Shown piece by piece: positions 55,646 through 63,864 of a stretch of 64,000 bases of DNA; within the stretch, counting starts at the first letter, position 1; each line of letters starts with the position of its first letter. The notes below the pieces were generated by a model. That model was not told the DNA's origin. It was given only the letters and a program-made list of their open reading frames with translations, and searched no databases. Source of the stretch: Oscillatoriales cyanobacterium CG2_30_40_61 (GTDB lineage: Bacteria > Cyanobacteriota > Cyanobacteriia > Cyanobacteriales > Microcoleaceae); NCBI GenBank assembly GCA_001873365.1, contig MNYZ01000107.1, positions 1-64,000 of the forward strand, read 5' to 3'. Position numbers and translations under genes: made by a program.

Positions 55646-56800
55646 ATGGACGATAAATTAATGTTGATGATTCCAGGGCCAACTCCGGTTCCTGAACAGG
55701 CTTTACTGGCGCTGTCCAAACACCCCATCGGACACCGCAGTGGCGATTTTTTCAAAATTATGGCCGAGGTGACGGAAAACCTGAAATGGTTACACCAAAC
55801 TCAAAATGATGTCCTGATTTTAACCGTCAGTGGCACGGGGGCGATGGAAGCCGCCATTATTAATTTCCTCAGTCGGGGGGAAAAGGTATTATGTGGTTCT
55901 AACGGTAAATTCGGAGAACGTTGGGTAGAAGTCGCCACCGCCTATGGTTTAGAAGTTGATACCGTCACCGCCGAATGGGGACAACCCCTAGACCCCGAAG
56001 CCTTCCGGGCTAAATTAGAAGCGGATACCAACAAAGAAATCAAGGCCGTAATTATCACCCACAGCGAAACTTCTACCGGGGTAATTAACGATTTAAAAGC
56101 GATTAATCACCATGTTAAAGCCCATGGAGCGTTAATGATTGCGGATGCTGTCACCAGTTTAGGGGCGTTTAATCTTCCTATTGATGAATGGGGGATTGAT
56201 GTGGTGGCTTCTGGTTCTCAAAAAGGCTATATGATTCCCCCTGGTTTGGGATTTGTGGCGGTGAGTGATAAAGCTTGGGAAGCCTATAAAACTGCTAATC
56301 TACCTCGCTATTATTTAGATTTGGGATTGTATAGCAAATCGGCGAAGAAAAATACCAATCCTTTTACTCCTCCGGTGAACTTGTTTTTTGCTTTACAAGT
56401 CACTTTACAAATGATGAAAAAAGAAGGGCTAGAGAATATTTTTGCCCGTCATCAACGGTTAACAAAAGTGACTCGGGAGGGGGTGAAAGCCCTAGGTTTA
56501 TCGTTATTTGCCGCCGATGAATATGCCAGTCCATCGATTACGGCCGTTGTCCCTCCCGATGGCTTAGATGCTGAAGATATTCGGGCTATTGTTAAGAAGA
56601 AATTCGATATTGTTTTAGCCGGAGGACAGGATCATCTTAAGGGTAAGATTTTCCGGATTGGGCATTTAGGATTTGTGAGCGATCGCGATATTTTAACGGC
56701 GATCGCTTCCTTAGAAGCCGCATTACAGGAACTTGGTTATCAAGGATTTACTCCGGGTGCGGGAGTTGCTGCGGCGGCTCGGGTCTTAGCAGAATCTTAA
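55646..56800 (+). CDS. Class V aminotransferase (alanine-glyoxylate / serine-glyoxylate type)
   Basis: About 384 aa from the ATG at 55646; a TTG at 55634 is possible. PLP-dependent class V fold: MLMIPGPTPVPEQALLAL, SGTGAMEAAI, HSETSTGV, ADAVTSLGAF and the PLP lysine in SGSQKGYMIPPGL. Cyanobacterial orthologues work in photorespiratory glycine/serine metabolism, which fits gcvP nearby. The family was once annotated as a soluble hydrogenase subunit; that name is not supported by the sequence. Confidence 0.92.
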   Translation: MDDKLMLMIPGPTPVPEQALLALSKHPIGHRSGDFFKIMAEVTENLKWLHQTQNDVLILTVSGTGAMEAAIINFLSRGEKVLCGSNGKFGERWVEVATAYGLEVDTVTAEWGQPLDPEAFRAKLEADTNKEIKAVIITHSETSTGVINDLKAINHHVKAHGALMIADAVTSLGAFNLPIDEWGIDVVASGSQKGYMIPPGLGFVAVSDKAWEAYKTANLPRYYLDLGLYSKSAKKNTNPFTPPVNLFFALQVTLQMMKKEGLENIFARHQRLTKVTREGVKALGLSLFAADEYASPSITAVVPPDGLDAEDIRAIVKKKFDIVLAGGQDHLKGKIFRIGHLGFVSDRDILTAIASLEAALQELGYQGFTPGAGVAAAARVLAES

Positions 56801-56822
56801 TTTGATTTTTGAGAATTCTATG

Positions 56823-56846
56823 GGTGGGCTATTGCCCACCTTTTTT
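56823..56846 (+). terminator. Rho-independent terminator after the aminotransferase gene
   Basis: GGTGGGC, loop TATT, GCCCACC, followed by six T. Perfect seven-base-pair stem 23 bases after the stop codon. It lies 18 bases before the convergent DUF2949 gene's stop. Confidence 0.92.
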
Positions 56847-56863
56847 GCTAAAAATCTAAATTT

Positions 56864-57091
56864 TTAAGCCGTTTCTAACCAGTCAAAAATTTTATCTAAC
56901 TGTTCTAAAGTGACTAAACCATATTGCCACAGGGTCATGGATACCGGACTTGGATCTTGATATTTATGTTGAGCGTCCGTGGGATGATTTGCTCTTTCAG
57001 CCATGGCAATTGAGTCCGCAGATAGGGATAACTCATTCTCCAAAAAATGAATAAACCGAGAGTAATTACTGGGTGTCATTCTAACATTCAC
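56864..57091 (-). CDS. DUF2949 family protein
   Basis: 75 aa, or 71 from the second ATG at 57079. Family motifs: TPSNYSRFIHFLENEL near the start and LWQYGLVTLEQLDKIFDWLE at the end. AGGAGGTGA stands 3 bases before the first ATG and 11 before the second; family N-termini (MTPS...) favour the second. A cyanobacterium-specific protein of unknown role. Confidence 0.88.
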   Translation of the reverse strand: MNVRMTPSNYSRFIHFLENELSLSADSIAMAERANHPTDAQHKYQDPSPVSMTLWQYGLVTLEQLDKIFDWLETA

Positions 57092-57749
57092 CTCCTAATT
57101 TAATCAGGATTAAAGGGTTAACAAAAATTTTTTTGATAAAAGCGGTAAATTGCCTTTTTTTATAGATTGATATACGGATAAAGTCTGAAGTTTTAAACTT
57201 CAAAACCTTGATTTGTAGCTATGGATTTGGCTGGAGAAAAACTTAAGTATTACTAAACTATTTACCCAGTTTTCTTCTCACGCATCTACATTAGCTGCGA
57301 TGAACATTCCGCACAATGGAGTGGTAGCCACACAATTTTCTGTCACAGGTTCACTTTCTGAAATAATAAGTAACCCCTAAAACAGATGAAGCTATCAAAA
57401 TTAATCCTTCGCTAGACAGAACAGTTTGCTTGTCAATACATAGAAGTAGCGAAACTCTAAGATGTAGAGTCACAGTTTCATGGTTATTTAACCCTAGCTT
57501 GTTCAAGACGCGCTAACTTGACTCAAAATTAGCCTTGACAACTAATTATTGTCGTGGAGCAATTTTTTTAGCCCGCTTGCCTTTCCTCACACCTAAGAAG
57601 AATAAATCAACTGTATAGGGTTAACTGCCTTGACACTGAACAGTTCACCGAATAAACAGATTAACAAATTTATTTGCTATGCTGTAGACCTTAACATTAA
57701 AGTTTTAACAAATTACATGAACTTTTGTAAAGTTTTTTAAACTTAAAGC
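57092..57749. other. 658-base intergenic region without a recognised gene
   Basis: Upstream of the DUF2949 gene and downstream of the DUF192 gene (both minus strand). A palindrome GAAGTTTTAAACTTC lies at about 57187-57201, and several AT-rich runs are present. No known ncRNA (6S, tmRNA, RNase P) could be matched by eye. A 53-codon open frame at 57219-57380 has its first ATG only in its second half and is not convincing. An unannotated small RNA is possible. Confidence 0.4.
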
Positions 57750-58352
57750 TCAGGGCTGAGAATTCAGAAAATTGATCGGGATGCGATCGCCCACTTTCAG
57801 ACCCAATTCCTGAGAGCGTCCGCCCCGGAGTTCGATCACCCGATCCACCGGAACATCTGGGCCATAGGTAGGACAGGGTTCCTGTTCACAGGGGAGAGCA
57901 TTAACCTGAATAGCTTTCACCACATCATCCCGCAGAAAAATCATATCCAGGGGAATTTTGCAGTTTTTCATCCAAAACCCGACAACCCGAGGTTGAGCAA
58001 AGGGAAATAACATTCCGTGATCATCAGCGAGATCGGTTCTGTACATTAGGCCTAATGCTTGCTGTTGGGGTGTTTTAGCTACTTCAAGCTGAATAAGTTC
58101 ACCGCCAATTTTAGCCTTTGCGGTAATCGGTAACATTTGACCCCCATGCTCTTGGGTGATTAGAGGAGACTGAGAAACCGCAGTTCCTAAGCTCAGAGTT
58201 TGTGCTGTTGAAACTGAGGACAACAGGGGTGAACAGCTAACTAATAATACACCGACTATCCCTAAGCCCATGGAAACTAAAGCTTTTGGTATAGAAGCCC
58301 AGAGCCAACCTGCCCCAAATCCAACTAACAGTTCAAGGTTCAAGGTTCTCAA
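57750..58352 (-). CDS. DUF192 family lipoprotein
   Basis: 200 aa from the first ATG. A second ATG 27 codons in (58271) gives a classical lipoprotein signal, GLGIVGVLLVSC, with lipobox LVSC, so the mature protein is probably membrane-anchored outside the cytoplasm. DUF192 motifs: LEVAKTPQQQALGLMYRTDL, GFWMKNCKIPLDMIFL, and DRVIELRGGRSQELGLKVGD. The function of the family is unknown. Confidence 0.87.
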   Translation of the reverse strand: MRTLNLELLVGFGAGWLWASIPKALVSMGLGIVGVLLVSCSPLLSSVSTAQTLSLGTAVSQSPLITQEHGGQMLPITAKAKIGGELIQLEVAKTPQQQALGLMYRTDLADDHGMLFPFAQPRVVGFWMKNCKIPLDMIFLRDDVVKAIQVNALPCEQEPCPTYGPDVPVDRVIELRGGRSQELGLKVGDRIPINFLNSQP

Positions 58353-58404
58353 AAAATCCCTATCATCAGCGAAAAAGAATTATACCCCATCTTAGACAAT
58401 TTTG

Positions 58405-58559
58405 ATCACGGATTTAAGAGGATTACACAGATTACACAGATTAACCAGTTCTTAAAACCCATAACCCATAACCCTGTTACTGAGCGAAGTCGAAGTATTA
58501 CCCATTACCTATTACCCATAACCCTGTTACTGAGCGAAGTCGAAGTATTACCCATTACC
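58405..58559. repeat. Dispersed and tandem repeats before the response regulator gene
   Basis: A copy of the ATCACGGATTTAAGAGGATT family (58405-58443, compare 32600-32673) is followed by two near-exact 46-base direct repeats with a 50-base period at 58464-58509 and 58514-58559. Each repeat contains TACTGAGCGAAGTCGAAGTA, itself an imperfect palindrome often seen between cyanobacterial genes. The second copy reaches into the stop of the next gene. Confidence 0.75.
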
Positions 58560-59250
58560 CATCTCTAAGAACATATCCCACCCCTCTTACGGTTTGAATT
58601 AGGCGTTTTTCCCCTTCGTCTTCAATTTTGAGTCGCAGATAACGAATATAAACCTCGATCACGTTAGACTCTCCCAGAAAGTCGTAACCCCAGACATTCT
58701 CTAAAATTTGTTCCCGGGTCAATACTTCTCGCGGGTGTTCCATTAAATATTTGAGTAACTCATACTCTTTCATGGTTAGATCAATGGTTCTACCATTGCG
58801 GAGTGCCCGACGGGTGGCTAAATCTAAGACTAATTCCCCAAAGCGTAATTGTTCGTTATTGCTAGTTGCAGGTTGTAAATACAGATTAATCCGTTCTAAA
58901 AAAGTTTCGGTTCGATAGGGTTTTAAACAATAGTCATCCGCCCCCGACTCTAAACAAGCAATGCGGTCTTCGATCGCATCTTTTGCCATTAAAATTAACA
59001 CAGGTATCCGGCTGCCTAAATCCCGTAAATGACTACAAACCGATAGTCCTGACTCTCCGGCCAATAGTCGGTCAATGACTATTAATGCTGGTTGTAATTC
59101 CGTTGCTTGATGTAATCCCGCTACTCCATTATTCACCACCATCGGATAATAACCCGCTTCTTCTAAATCTACGCTAATTTGTTGAGCTAACAGTTCATCT
59201 GGCTCAATAACTAAGATCGAAGGATGCTGATCTAACCCCAACTTATTCAT
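58555..59250 (-). CDS. OmpR/PhoB-type response regulator with atypical receiver (NblR-like)
   Basis: 231 aa. The receiver domain (about 10-125) keeps the phospho-accepting position Asp60 (ALIVIDRLLAGESGL) and Lys110, but the acidic pair is altered (ILVIEPDE, Pro for Asp) and the Thr/Ser switch is Met88 (LILMAKD). The C-terminal winged helix (about 135-231) has LTMKEYELLKYLMEHPREVL and RGVGYVL. NblR, regulator of phycobilisome degradation, is a known atypical receiver, and this protein resembles it; that assignment is from memory and unproven. No histidine kinase is adjacent. Confidence 0.82.
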   Translation of the reverse strand: MNKLGLDQHPSILVIEPDELLAQQISVDLEEAGYYPMVVNNGVAGLHQATELQPALIVIDRLLAGESGLSVCSHLRDLGSRIPVLILMAKDAIEDRIACLESGADDYCLKPYRTETFLERINLYLQPATSNNEQLRFGELVLDLATRRALRNGRTIDLTMKEYELLKYLMEHPREVLTREQILENVWGYDFLGESNVIEVYIRYLRLKIEDEGEKRLIQTVRGVGYVLRDG

Positions 59251-59365
59251 TTATTTTGTTTTGTTTTGATCAAAAAACTTAAAACAGTTTTAACACTTTT
59301 CCTTAACTATTGAGGTATTCAGGCGCGCTAACACACTACTCCCCCTGCCCTCTTACTCCCGGTAC

Positions 59366-60283
59366 CTACGGCAATTCCACAGAAGTCGGTTTAGCAATAT
59401 GAGGTAGTCCCCAGCCCAATTTTTCTCGAAGAACTTGGAAAAACTCAGGAGCTTCAAGCCGAATAAATTTGGCATGATAGGGCGATCGCCGAACTTTGAC
59501 CTGATATTCTGGAAGGACATAACAGCCTCCATTTCCATCCACCACCATCACCAACTGATTCGGACTAGCCGGATAAATGATCACAGGTTCGGTTTCCCCA
59601 TAAATCAGAGCCCGAGAAGCCAGAGAATGGGGACAGATGGGCAGTAACTGTAAGACTTCCACCCCGGGGGTCACCACCGCCCCTCCAGCCGATAAGGAAT
59701 AGGCTGTTGAACCCGTGGGAGTGGAAATAATCACCCCATCGGCAGCAATATCCACCGGAGCATGACGGCCGATTTTAATTTCAAAATGGCACATACAGGT
59801 CATGGGTTCCCGGTGTAACACCATTTCATTCAGACACAGGGCTTCCCACAGCACTTGTTCTGAATGACACACCTCCACCGCAATCATAGTACGGTTTTCA
59901 ACGATATAGTTTCCCTCGATAACTTGTTCCAAGACCGCAGGCAGTTGATTTAGATAGGTTTCGGTCAAAAACCCCATGTGACCCGTATTCACTGCCAACA
60001 GAGGAATACCGTGAGGCGCCAGTTGACGAGATGCCGAGAGAACCGTACCATCGCCACCTAGAACAATCACAAACATCATCTCCCGATCAAAATCAGGAGG
60101 GGCAAGTTTATCTATAGGAATCCGATGTAAAGGATTTGGCCCCATGGAATAGCCTAATATCCCCCCGGTTCCGGGTGCAGTGCAAACCTTTAATCCCTGC
60201 CCTATCAGCTTATCTTTGATCTCGGTAGCAGCACGACAAGCGGTGGGTTTGGCGTCATTATAAATAATTCCTACTTTTGGCAC
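59366..60283 (-). CDS. nadK: NAD kinase
   Basis: 305 aa. The GGDGT motif at 76-80 is the catalytic signature; [18 protein letters not shown] and [19 protein letters not shown] are further family blocks. It phosphorylates NAD to NADP. Cyanobacteria usually have two copies; this one cannot be assigned as redox or light dependent. Full length. Confidence 0.96.
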   Translation of the reverse strand: MPKVGIIYNDAKPTACRAATEIKDKLIGQGLKVCTAPGTGGILGYSMGPNPLHRIPIDKLAPPDFDREMMFVIVLGGDGTVLSASRQLAPHGIPLLAVNTGHMGFLTETYLNQLPAVLEQVIEGNYIVENRTMIAVEVCHSEQVLWEALCLNEMVLHREPMTCMCHFEIKIGRHAPVDIAADGVIISTPTGSTAYSLSAGGAVVTPGVEVLQLLPICPHSLASRALIYGETEPVIIYPASPNQLVMVVDGNGGCYVLPEYQVKVRRSPYHAKFIRLEAPEFFQVLREKLGWGLPHIAKPTSVELP

Positions 60284-60418
60284 GCGACGTCTTCTTAAAA
60301 TTGAGTTTAAACAGAGTCAGGGTCTATCCCAGAACTGGAATTTCCATCCCAATTCTGAGCAGACACAAAAATTTAGCTATATTTAAAGCATACTCTGTCT
60401 TTGGGCGATTGTATTCAG

Positions 60419-61399
60419 TTAGAGGGGCTTGAAGGGATTGCTTCTTTGTTTGCGTTTTTTCAATTTTTCCTGTTCATATTCTAATTCTTTCAGTTTTTTC
60501 ATAATTCGACTAAAGTATTCCTGCATATAGGTTTCTAAGCTGCTGATTTCCTTGGGGTCAATGCCAAAGACCTGATAGGTTTCATCCATTGAGGCTTGCA
60601 AGGATTGACCATTGGCTAATACTTCAGCAAAGGCTAGACGGTCAGAGACATTCCAACTCCACTGAAACCAGCGCGTTATCTGACGGAATAGACGCAGGAC
60701 TTGGGTGGGGGTGCGGGTAATTTTAGCTTCTTTACCCGAAAGCCGTTCACACAAACGAATAATTTCCTCGGCTGTCCAGGCTTTGGAACCGACCACCGGG
60801 AAACTTCTATTCTCAGTTTCAGTAACGGATAGGGCTTTCACCGCAAATTTAGCGACATCGATGGTGTCCATATAGGCAACGGCGGAACTTAACCCGGGTA
60901 CTAAAACCGCTTGTTTATCTAAAATTGGAATCGCATATTGACCAATTAATCCTTGAAAAAATCCACAGGGCTTTAAAATTGTGTAATTCAAACCGGACTC
61001 AGCTAAAAATAGTTCGGTACAGCGCTTGATTTCTAATAGGGGCACTTGGGGATATTTCTCAGCATCCAAAAACGAAAAGAAGATAAATCTTTCCACTCCC
61101 GCTTCCTTGGCGGCTTGAATTAGAGAGACTTTCCCTTTCCAGTCTATTTGTTTAATCCCTAATGAATCCGTTGGACGGGCCGTGGCTACGTCAATGACGG
61201 CCGTTACTCCTTCTAGGGCGGATTTTAAGGTTTCCGGTTCACACAAGTCCCCTGGAACCAATTCCGCCCCCCATTCTTTTAAAAATGCGGCTCTGCGGTA
61301 ACTGCGTGCTAAACAACGCACGGTATAACCCTCGTCAATAGCGCGTCGCACCACCTGTCTACCCAACGTGCCAGTCCCACCAACAATTAATAAGGTCAT
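60419..61399 (-). CDS. ycf39: Ycf39-type NAD(P)-binding photosystem II assembly factor
   Basis: 326 aa, atypical short-chain dehydrogenase. The N-terminal Rossmann motif LIVGGTGTLGRQVVRRA is followed by VIDVATARPTDSLGIKQIDW and RFIFFSFLDAEKYPQVPLLE, characteristic of Ycf39. A basic C-terminal tail (YEQEKLKKRKQRSNPF) ends the protein. Ycf39 acts with Hlip proteins in delivering chlorophyll to newly made D1. Confidence 0.93.
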   Translation of the reverse strand: MTLLIVGGTGTLGRQVVRRAIDEGYTVRCLARSYRRAAFLKEWGAELVPGDLCEPETLKSALEGVTAVIDVATARPTDSLGIKQIDWKGKVSLIQAAKEAGVERFIFFSFLDAEKYPQVPLLEIKRCTELFLAESGLNYTILKPCGFFQGLIGQYAIPILDKQAVLVPGLSSAVAYMDTIDVAKFAVKALSVTETENRSFPVVGSKAWTAEEIIRLCERLSGKEAKITRTPTQVLRLFRQITRWFQWSWNVSDRLAFAEVLANGQSLQASMDETYQVFGIDPKEISSLETYMQEYFSRIMKKLKELEYEQEKLKKRKQRSNPFKPL

Positions 61400-61578
61400 G
61401 AATATGAGTCTGAAGATTAAAGTTTGTTAAGTATAGTATCAAATATTCTCACATTTTTTTACAAAACTTTACAAAAATTTGAAGGTTGGCCCTGTAGATC
61501 CTGTCTTGAACTGTCAAGGGGTTTGATAAGATGTATTGCTGATTGTAACTGTAGAAGTTTGATTCATGTTAGTTTTTG

Positions 61579-61875
61579 TCAATTTTGCAAAATGTATTGA
61601 CTGATAATATTTTTGAGTTCTTGAGGAGCTTCTTTGGCAATCGCCGCTCCTAAATCGGGACGGACAACCCACCATCAAACCAGTTTTTCTAAATGCTCGG
61701 GAGGATTTTCATTAGGACACCATTCGATAGTACCTTCATTTACACCAATAATATTGGCACAAAGGTCATTGGCAATGGTAACGCGATCGTCTAGTTTTTC
61801 AAACTGTACGATGTCTTGCCAGCTAATTTCATTGGGAATAAAATTGAGAATTGATTGGATATCTAGTGTCAGCAT
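61579..61875 (-). pseudogene. Partner gene of the ParD-like protein, split by an in-frame TGA
   Basis: From the ATG at 61875 the frame gives 66 codons (ISWQDIVQFEKLDDRVTIAN, ending HLEKLV), then TGA at 61675-61677, then 31 more codons in the same frame: WWVVRPDLGAAIAKEAPQEL ... SQYILQN-stop. The continuity suggests one 98-codon gene in which TGG became TGA. The start overlaps the upstream stop (TAATG), so it was translated together with the ParD-like gene. The function of the intact protein is unknown. Confidence 0.7.
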
Positions 61876-62129
61876 TAAACAGTACCTCCAAAAGCTATAA
61901 TAACTCTAATGTCATCTGTTAATCCATCGGCAACTGTTATATCCCAAGCGGAGTCAATTTCACTAGATGCTTGTCTATAAGATTCTTCTAGGTCTTGGTT
62001 TTGCAATAATTCTAAAGCTAATTCAATTACTTGGGATGGCGATTGGCATCCCTTGGTAATTTTGTAGGTTTCAATAAATTGTACTAGCGATGTTGGTAAG
62101 GAAATTGAAATTTCATTAGCTTGCGCCAT
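61875..62129 (-). CDS. ParD-like ribbon-helix-helix antitoxin
   Basis: 84 aa. NEISISLPTSLVQFIETYKI gives the ribbon and first helix; SPSQVIELALELLQNQDLEE is the second helix and linker of RHH/ParD proteins. It is followed at a TAATG overlap by a disrupted partner gene, not by a recognisable ParE. The C-terminal DGLTDDIRVIIAFGGTV is longer than usual. It likely binds DNA and autoregulates. Confidence 0.68.
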   Translation of the reverse strand: MAQANEISISLPTSLVQFIETYKITKGCQSPSQVIELALELLQNQDLEESYRQASSEIDSAWDITVADGLTDDIRVIIAFGGTV

Positions 62130-62207
62130 CTTAGTAGTTAGTAGTTACAAATATTGTTATTTAATTATAGCATGAGTTGTAGAAAGAGTAAATTTTAGGA
62201 TGAAAGA

Positions 62208-62230
62208 CGATCGCGCTTTTTGGGGAAAGG
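62208..62230. repeat. CGATCGCGCTTTTTGGGGAAAG repeat, copy 1
   Basis: A partial copy of the HIP1-flanked hairpin repeat also found at 63144-63176 and 63657-63687. It has only the left HIP1-like site. It lies between the ParD-like gene and the 114-aa gene. Confidence 0.6.
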
Positions 62231-62287
62231 GGGGCAATATCGAAGATTTTCCTACAGGTTGTGCCAATTGCGTAAGTCCTGATATAA

Positions 62288-62632
62288 TTAGGCAGTAGCC
62301 ATTAATTCACCTGGGTTATTTATTACTTTTCGCAATTTTTGACTAAAGTAACGCACTTCATAATTAGGAGCCAATTCTTCTCGTAACTGATGCCATAAAT
62401 CAACTCCTTCTCGTTCAAATTTTTCAGCTTCTTCAACAGTTGCAAAACCTGATGAAGCTGGATCGTCCCACTTCAAAATTTGATCGTAGGTGGCAGCCCA
62501 TTTTTCCAGACGCTTGATTGTCTTTTTACTCAAGGGTAATAATGCGGGATTGATATCTCCAATATTATCAGGATCGAGTCCCCACAAAGAGTAGGAGCAA
62601 TAATCTGGCATTAACTTGATGTTGATTGTCAT
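62288..62632 (-). CDS. Unknown protein, possible immunity/antitoxin partner
   Basis: 114 aa; no domain recognised. SYSLWGLDPDNIGDINPALL, then KKTIKRLEKWAATYDQILKW, then a C-terminal PNYEVRYFSQKLRKVI. It starts 20 bases after the BECR-like gene on the same strand, so the two are probably co-transcribed. Its place after a toxin candidate suggests an antitoxin or immunity role; this is inference only. Confidence 0.6.
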   Translation of the reverse strand: MTINIKLMPDYCSYSLWGLDPDNIGDINPALLPLSKKTIKRLEKWAATYDQILKWDDPASSGFATVEEAEKFEREGVDLWHQLREELAPNYEVRYFSQKLRKVINNPGELMATA

Positions 62633-62652
62633 TTGATTTCTCCTTTTTTCAG

Positions 62653-63033
62653 TTATTGTGAAGTAGAGCGAGGATTGGCACAGACTATATAACCATTACT
62701 ACCTACTGTAACAGCAATTAACTGAGTTTTGCCATTAAAGATAATTTGATAAATAGGGCGATTGGGTTTTTGATAACCCACAACAGTCCCTTGAATAATG
62801 GCTAGGAAGACTGCATCGGGAACCTCCGCTTCATAAATTCCTTTTTCGGCAAATTCATCTTTGTGATTTTCTAATATATGTTGCAGTCCAGAACTAGCAT
62901 TCCCCGTTTCTAAGAAAACTATTTTGCCATTAGGGAGTTGGGATATTCGCAAAATTTCTTCTGGTGTATGTTTAATTCCAGCTTTTCTAAGTTCGGCAAT
63001 GAGAGTATTTTTTTCGTCGGATAGGTTTGTCAA
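62653..63033 (-). CDS. BECR-fold nuclease toxin candidate
   Basis: 126 aa. GNASSGLQHILENHKDEFAE carries two His residues in a G-x-x-H-x5-H spacing, followed by PDAVFLAIIQGTVVG, IYQIIFNGKTQLIAVTVG and SNGYIVCANP. This strand order and the final G-x-I-V-x-A-x-P resemble the barnase-EndoU-ColicinE5-RelE (BECR) nuclease domains found in polymorphic toxins and mobile elements. The catalytic pair cannot be proved by eye. A free-standing form with a small neighbour suggests a TA or toxin-immunity pair. Confidence 0.6.
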   Translation of the reverse strand: MTNLSDEKNTLIAELRKAGIKHTPEEILRISQLPNGKIVFLETGNASSGLQHILENHKDEFAEKGIYEAEVPDAVFLAIIQGTVVGYQKPNRPIYQIIFNGKTQLIAVTVGSNGYIVCANPRSTSQ

Positions 63034-63143
63034 TGTTTATGGCTTTAGTCAATAATAATAGCTGAGGTTAATGGTAGCATAGTTAGAGATGTAAGGGTTG
63101 TATAGAAATTTTTAAATCGCAAATAGAGATGGATGGATCAAGG

Positions 63144-63176
63144 GCGATCGCGCTTTTTGAGGAAAGAGGCGATCGC
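63144..63176. repeat. HIP1-flanked hairpin repeat, copy 2
   Basis: GCGATCGC, then GCTTTTTGAGGAAAGAG, then GCGATCGC. The CTTTTT/GGAAAG arms can pair, so the element folds with HIP1 sites at its base. Another GCGATCGCAC lies at about 63202. It sits in a gene-poor stretch (63034-63280). Confidence 0.7.
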
Positions 63177-63280
63177 ACTTCTTAATATTACTATTCCGGT
63201 AGCGATCGCACTTTAAGGATGAGGTGTAATTAGATTAATTAAGCTATCTCTAGCTGATGAAGAAAATTCTATCCGAAAAT

Positions 63281-63559
63281 TCATTCCTCTTCAATCTCCA
63301 AATCAGCATACTCAGAAAAGTCACCCAAATCATGTACTTCACCTTTAGCTGCTTGTGCAAGGCCGCACTTGACTGAGGCTAATGCTTGGGGGTTTTGCCA
63401 CAACCACTGTTAACGATCAGGTATATTGGTTATGGGGTCTAATAAAATTTGTCCGGCTTCGTTGATGAGAACTCGATACTCTGTTGACTTGGGTTCGAGG
63501 TTTAAACTGAGGCATCCTTGTGGATCTGTGCTGATTAAGTTTTTCAGAATCCAAAACAT
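63281..63559 (-). pseudogene. Antitoxin-like gene split by an in-frame TAA
   Basis: From the ATG at 63559 the frame reads MFWILKNLISTDPQGCLSLN ... LLDPITNIPDR, then TAA at 63410-63412, then continues QWLWQNPQALASVKCGLAQA, AKGEVHDLGDFSEYADLEIE and stops with TGA at 63281. The second half is the usual C-terminus of small antitoxins (ALASVKRGL...DLGSFAQYADE). A Glu codon GAA changed to TAA would explain it. No toxin gene follows. Confidence 0.7.
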
Positions 63560-63656
63560 ATCTTTCAACTATTATAAAATTAGGTAAAACTCTCTAGGGT
63601 ATAGTCTTATTCAATTATAACACATTAGATATTGTTAGTCTATTCTGATTTGAAGG

Positions 63657-63687
63657 GCGATCGCGCTTTTTGGGAAAAGGCGATCGC
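63657..63687. repeat. HIP1-flanked hairpin repeat, copy 3
   Basis: GCGATCGC, then GCTTTTTGGGAAAAG, then GCGATCGC: the clearest copy, with CTTTT/AAAAG arms inside two HIP1 octamers. The three copies (62.2, 63.15, 63.67 kb) are spaced among decaying toxin-antitoxin-like genes. Confidence 0.75.
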
Positions 63688-63864
63688 TAATATTACTAGG
63701 ACGGAACAATAGATAACTATGCCACAGCATCATCCTATCTGAATGATTGGATCGTTCAGAGGAATAGTAAATAAGGCATTTTTCACAATGTCTGGCTGCG
63801 TGTTGATGACGACACCAAAGATGTTTGTATAGACACCAAAAATTTCATCTGATCACATTTATTA

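Noticed and set aside
57219-57380. 53-codon open frame ending VTGSLSEIISNP
   Set aside because: No ATG until its second half, no ribosome site, no recognisable motif.
63720-63860. Minus-strand frame FGVYTNIFGVVINTQPDIV ... IIQIG-stop
   Set aside because: It looks protein-like for 38 codons but has no start codon and no recognisable family; it may be a fragment, but I cannot support a call.
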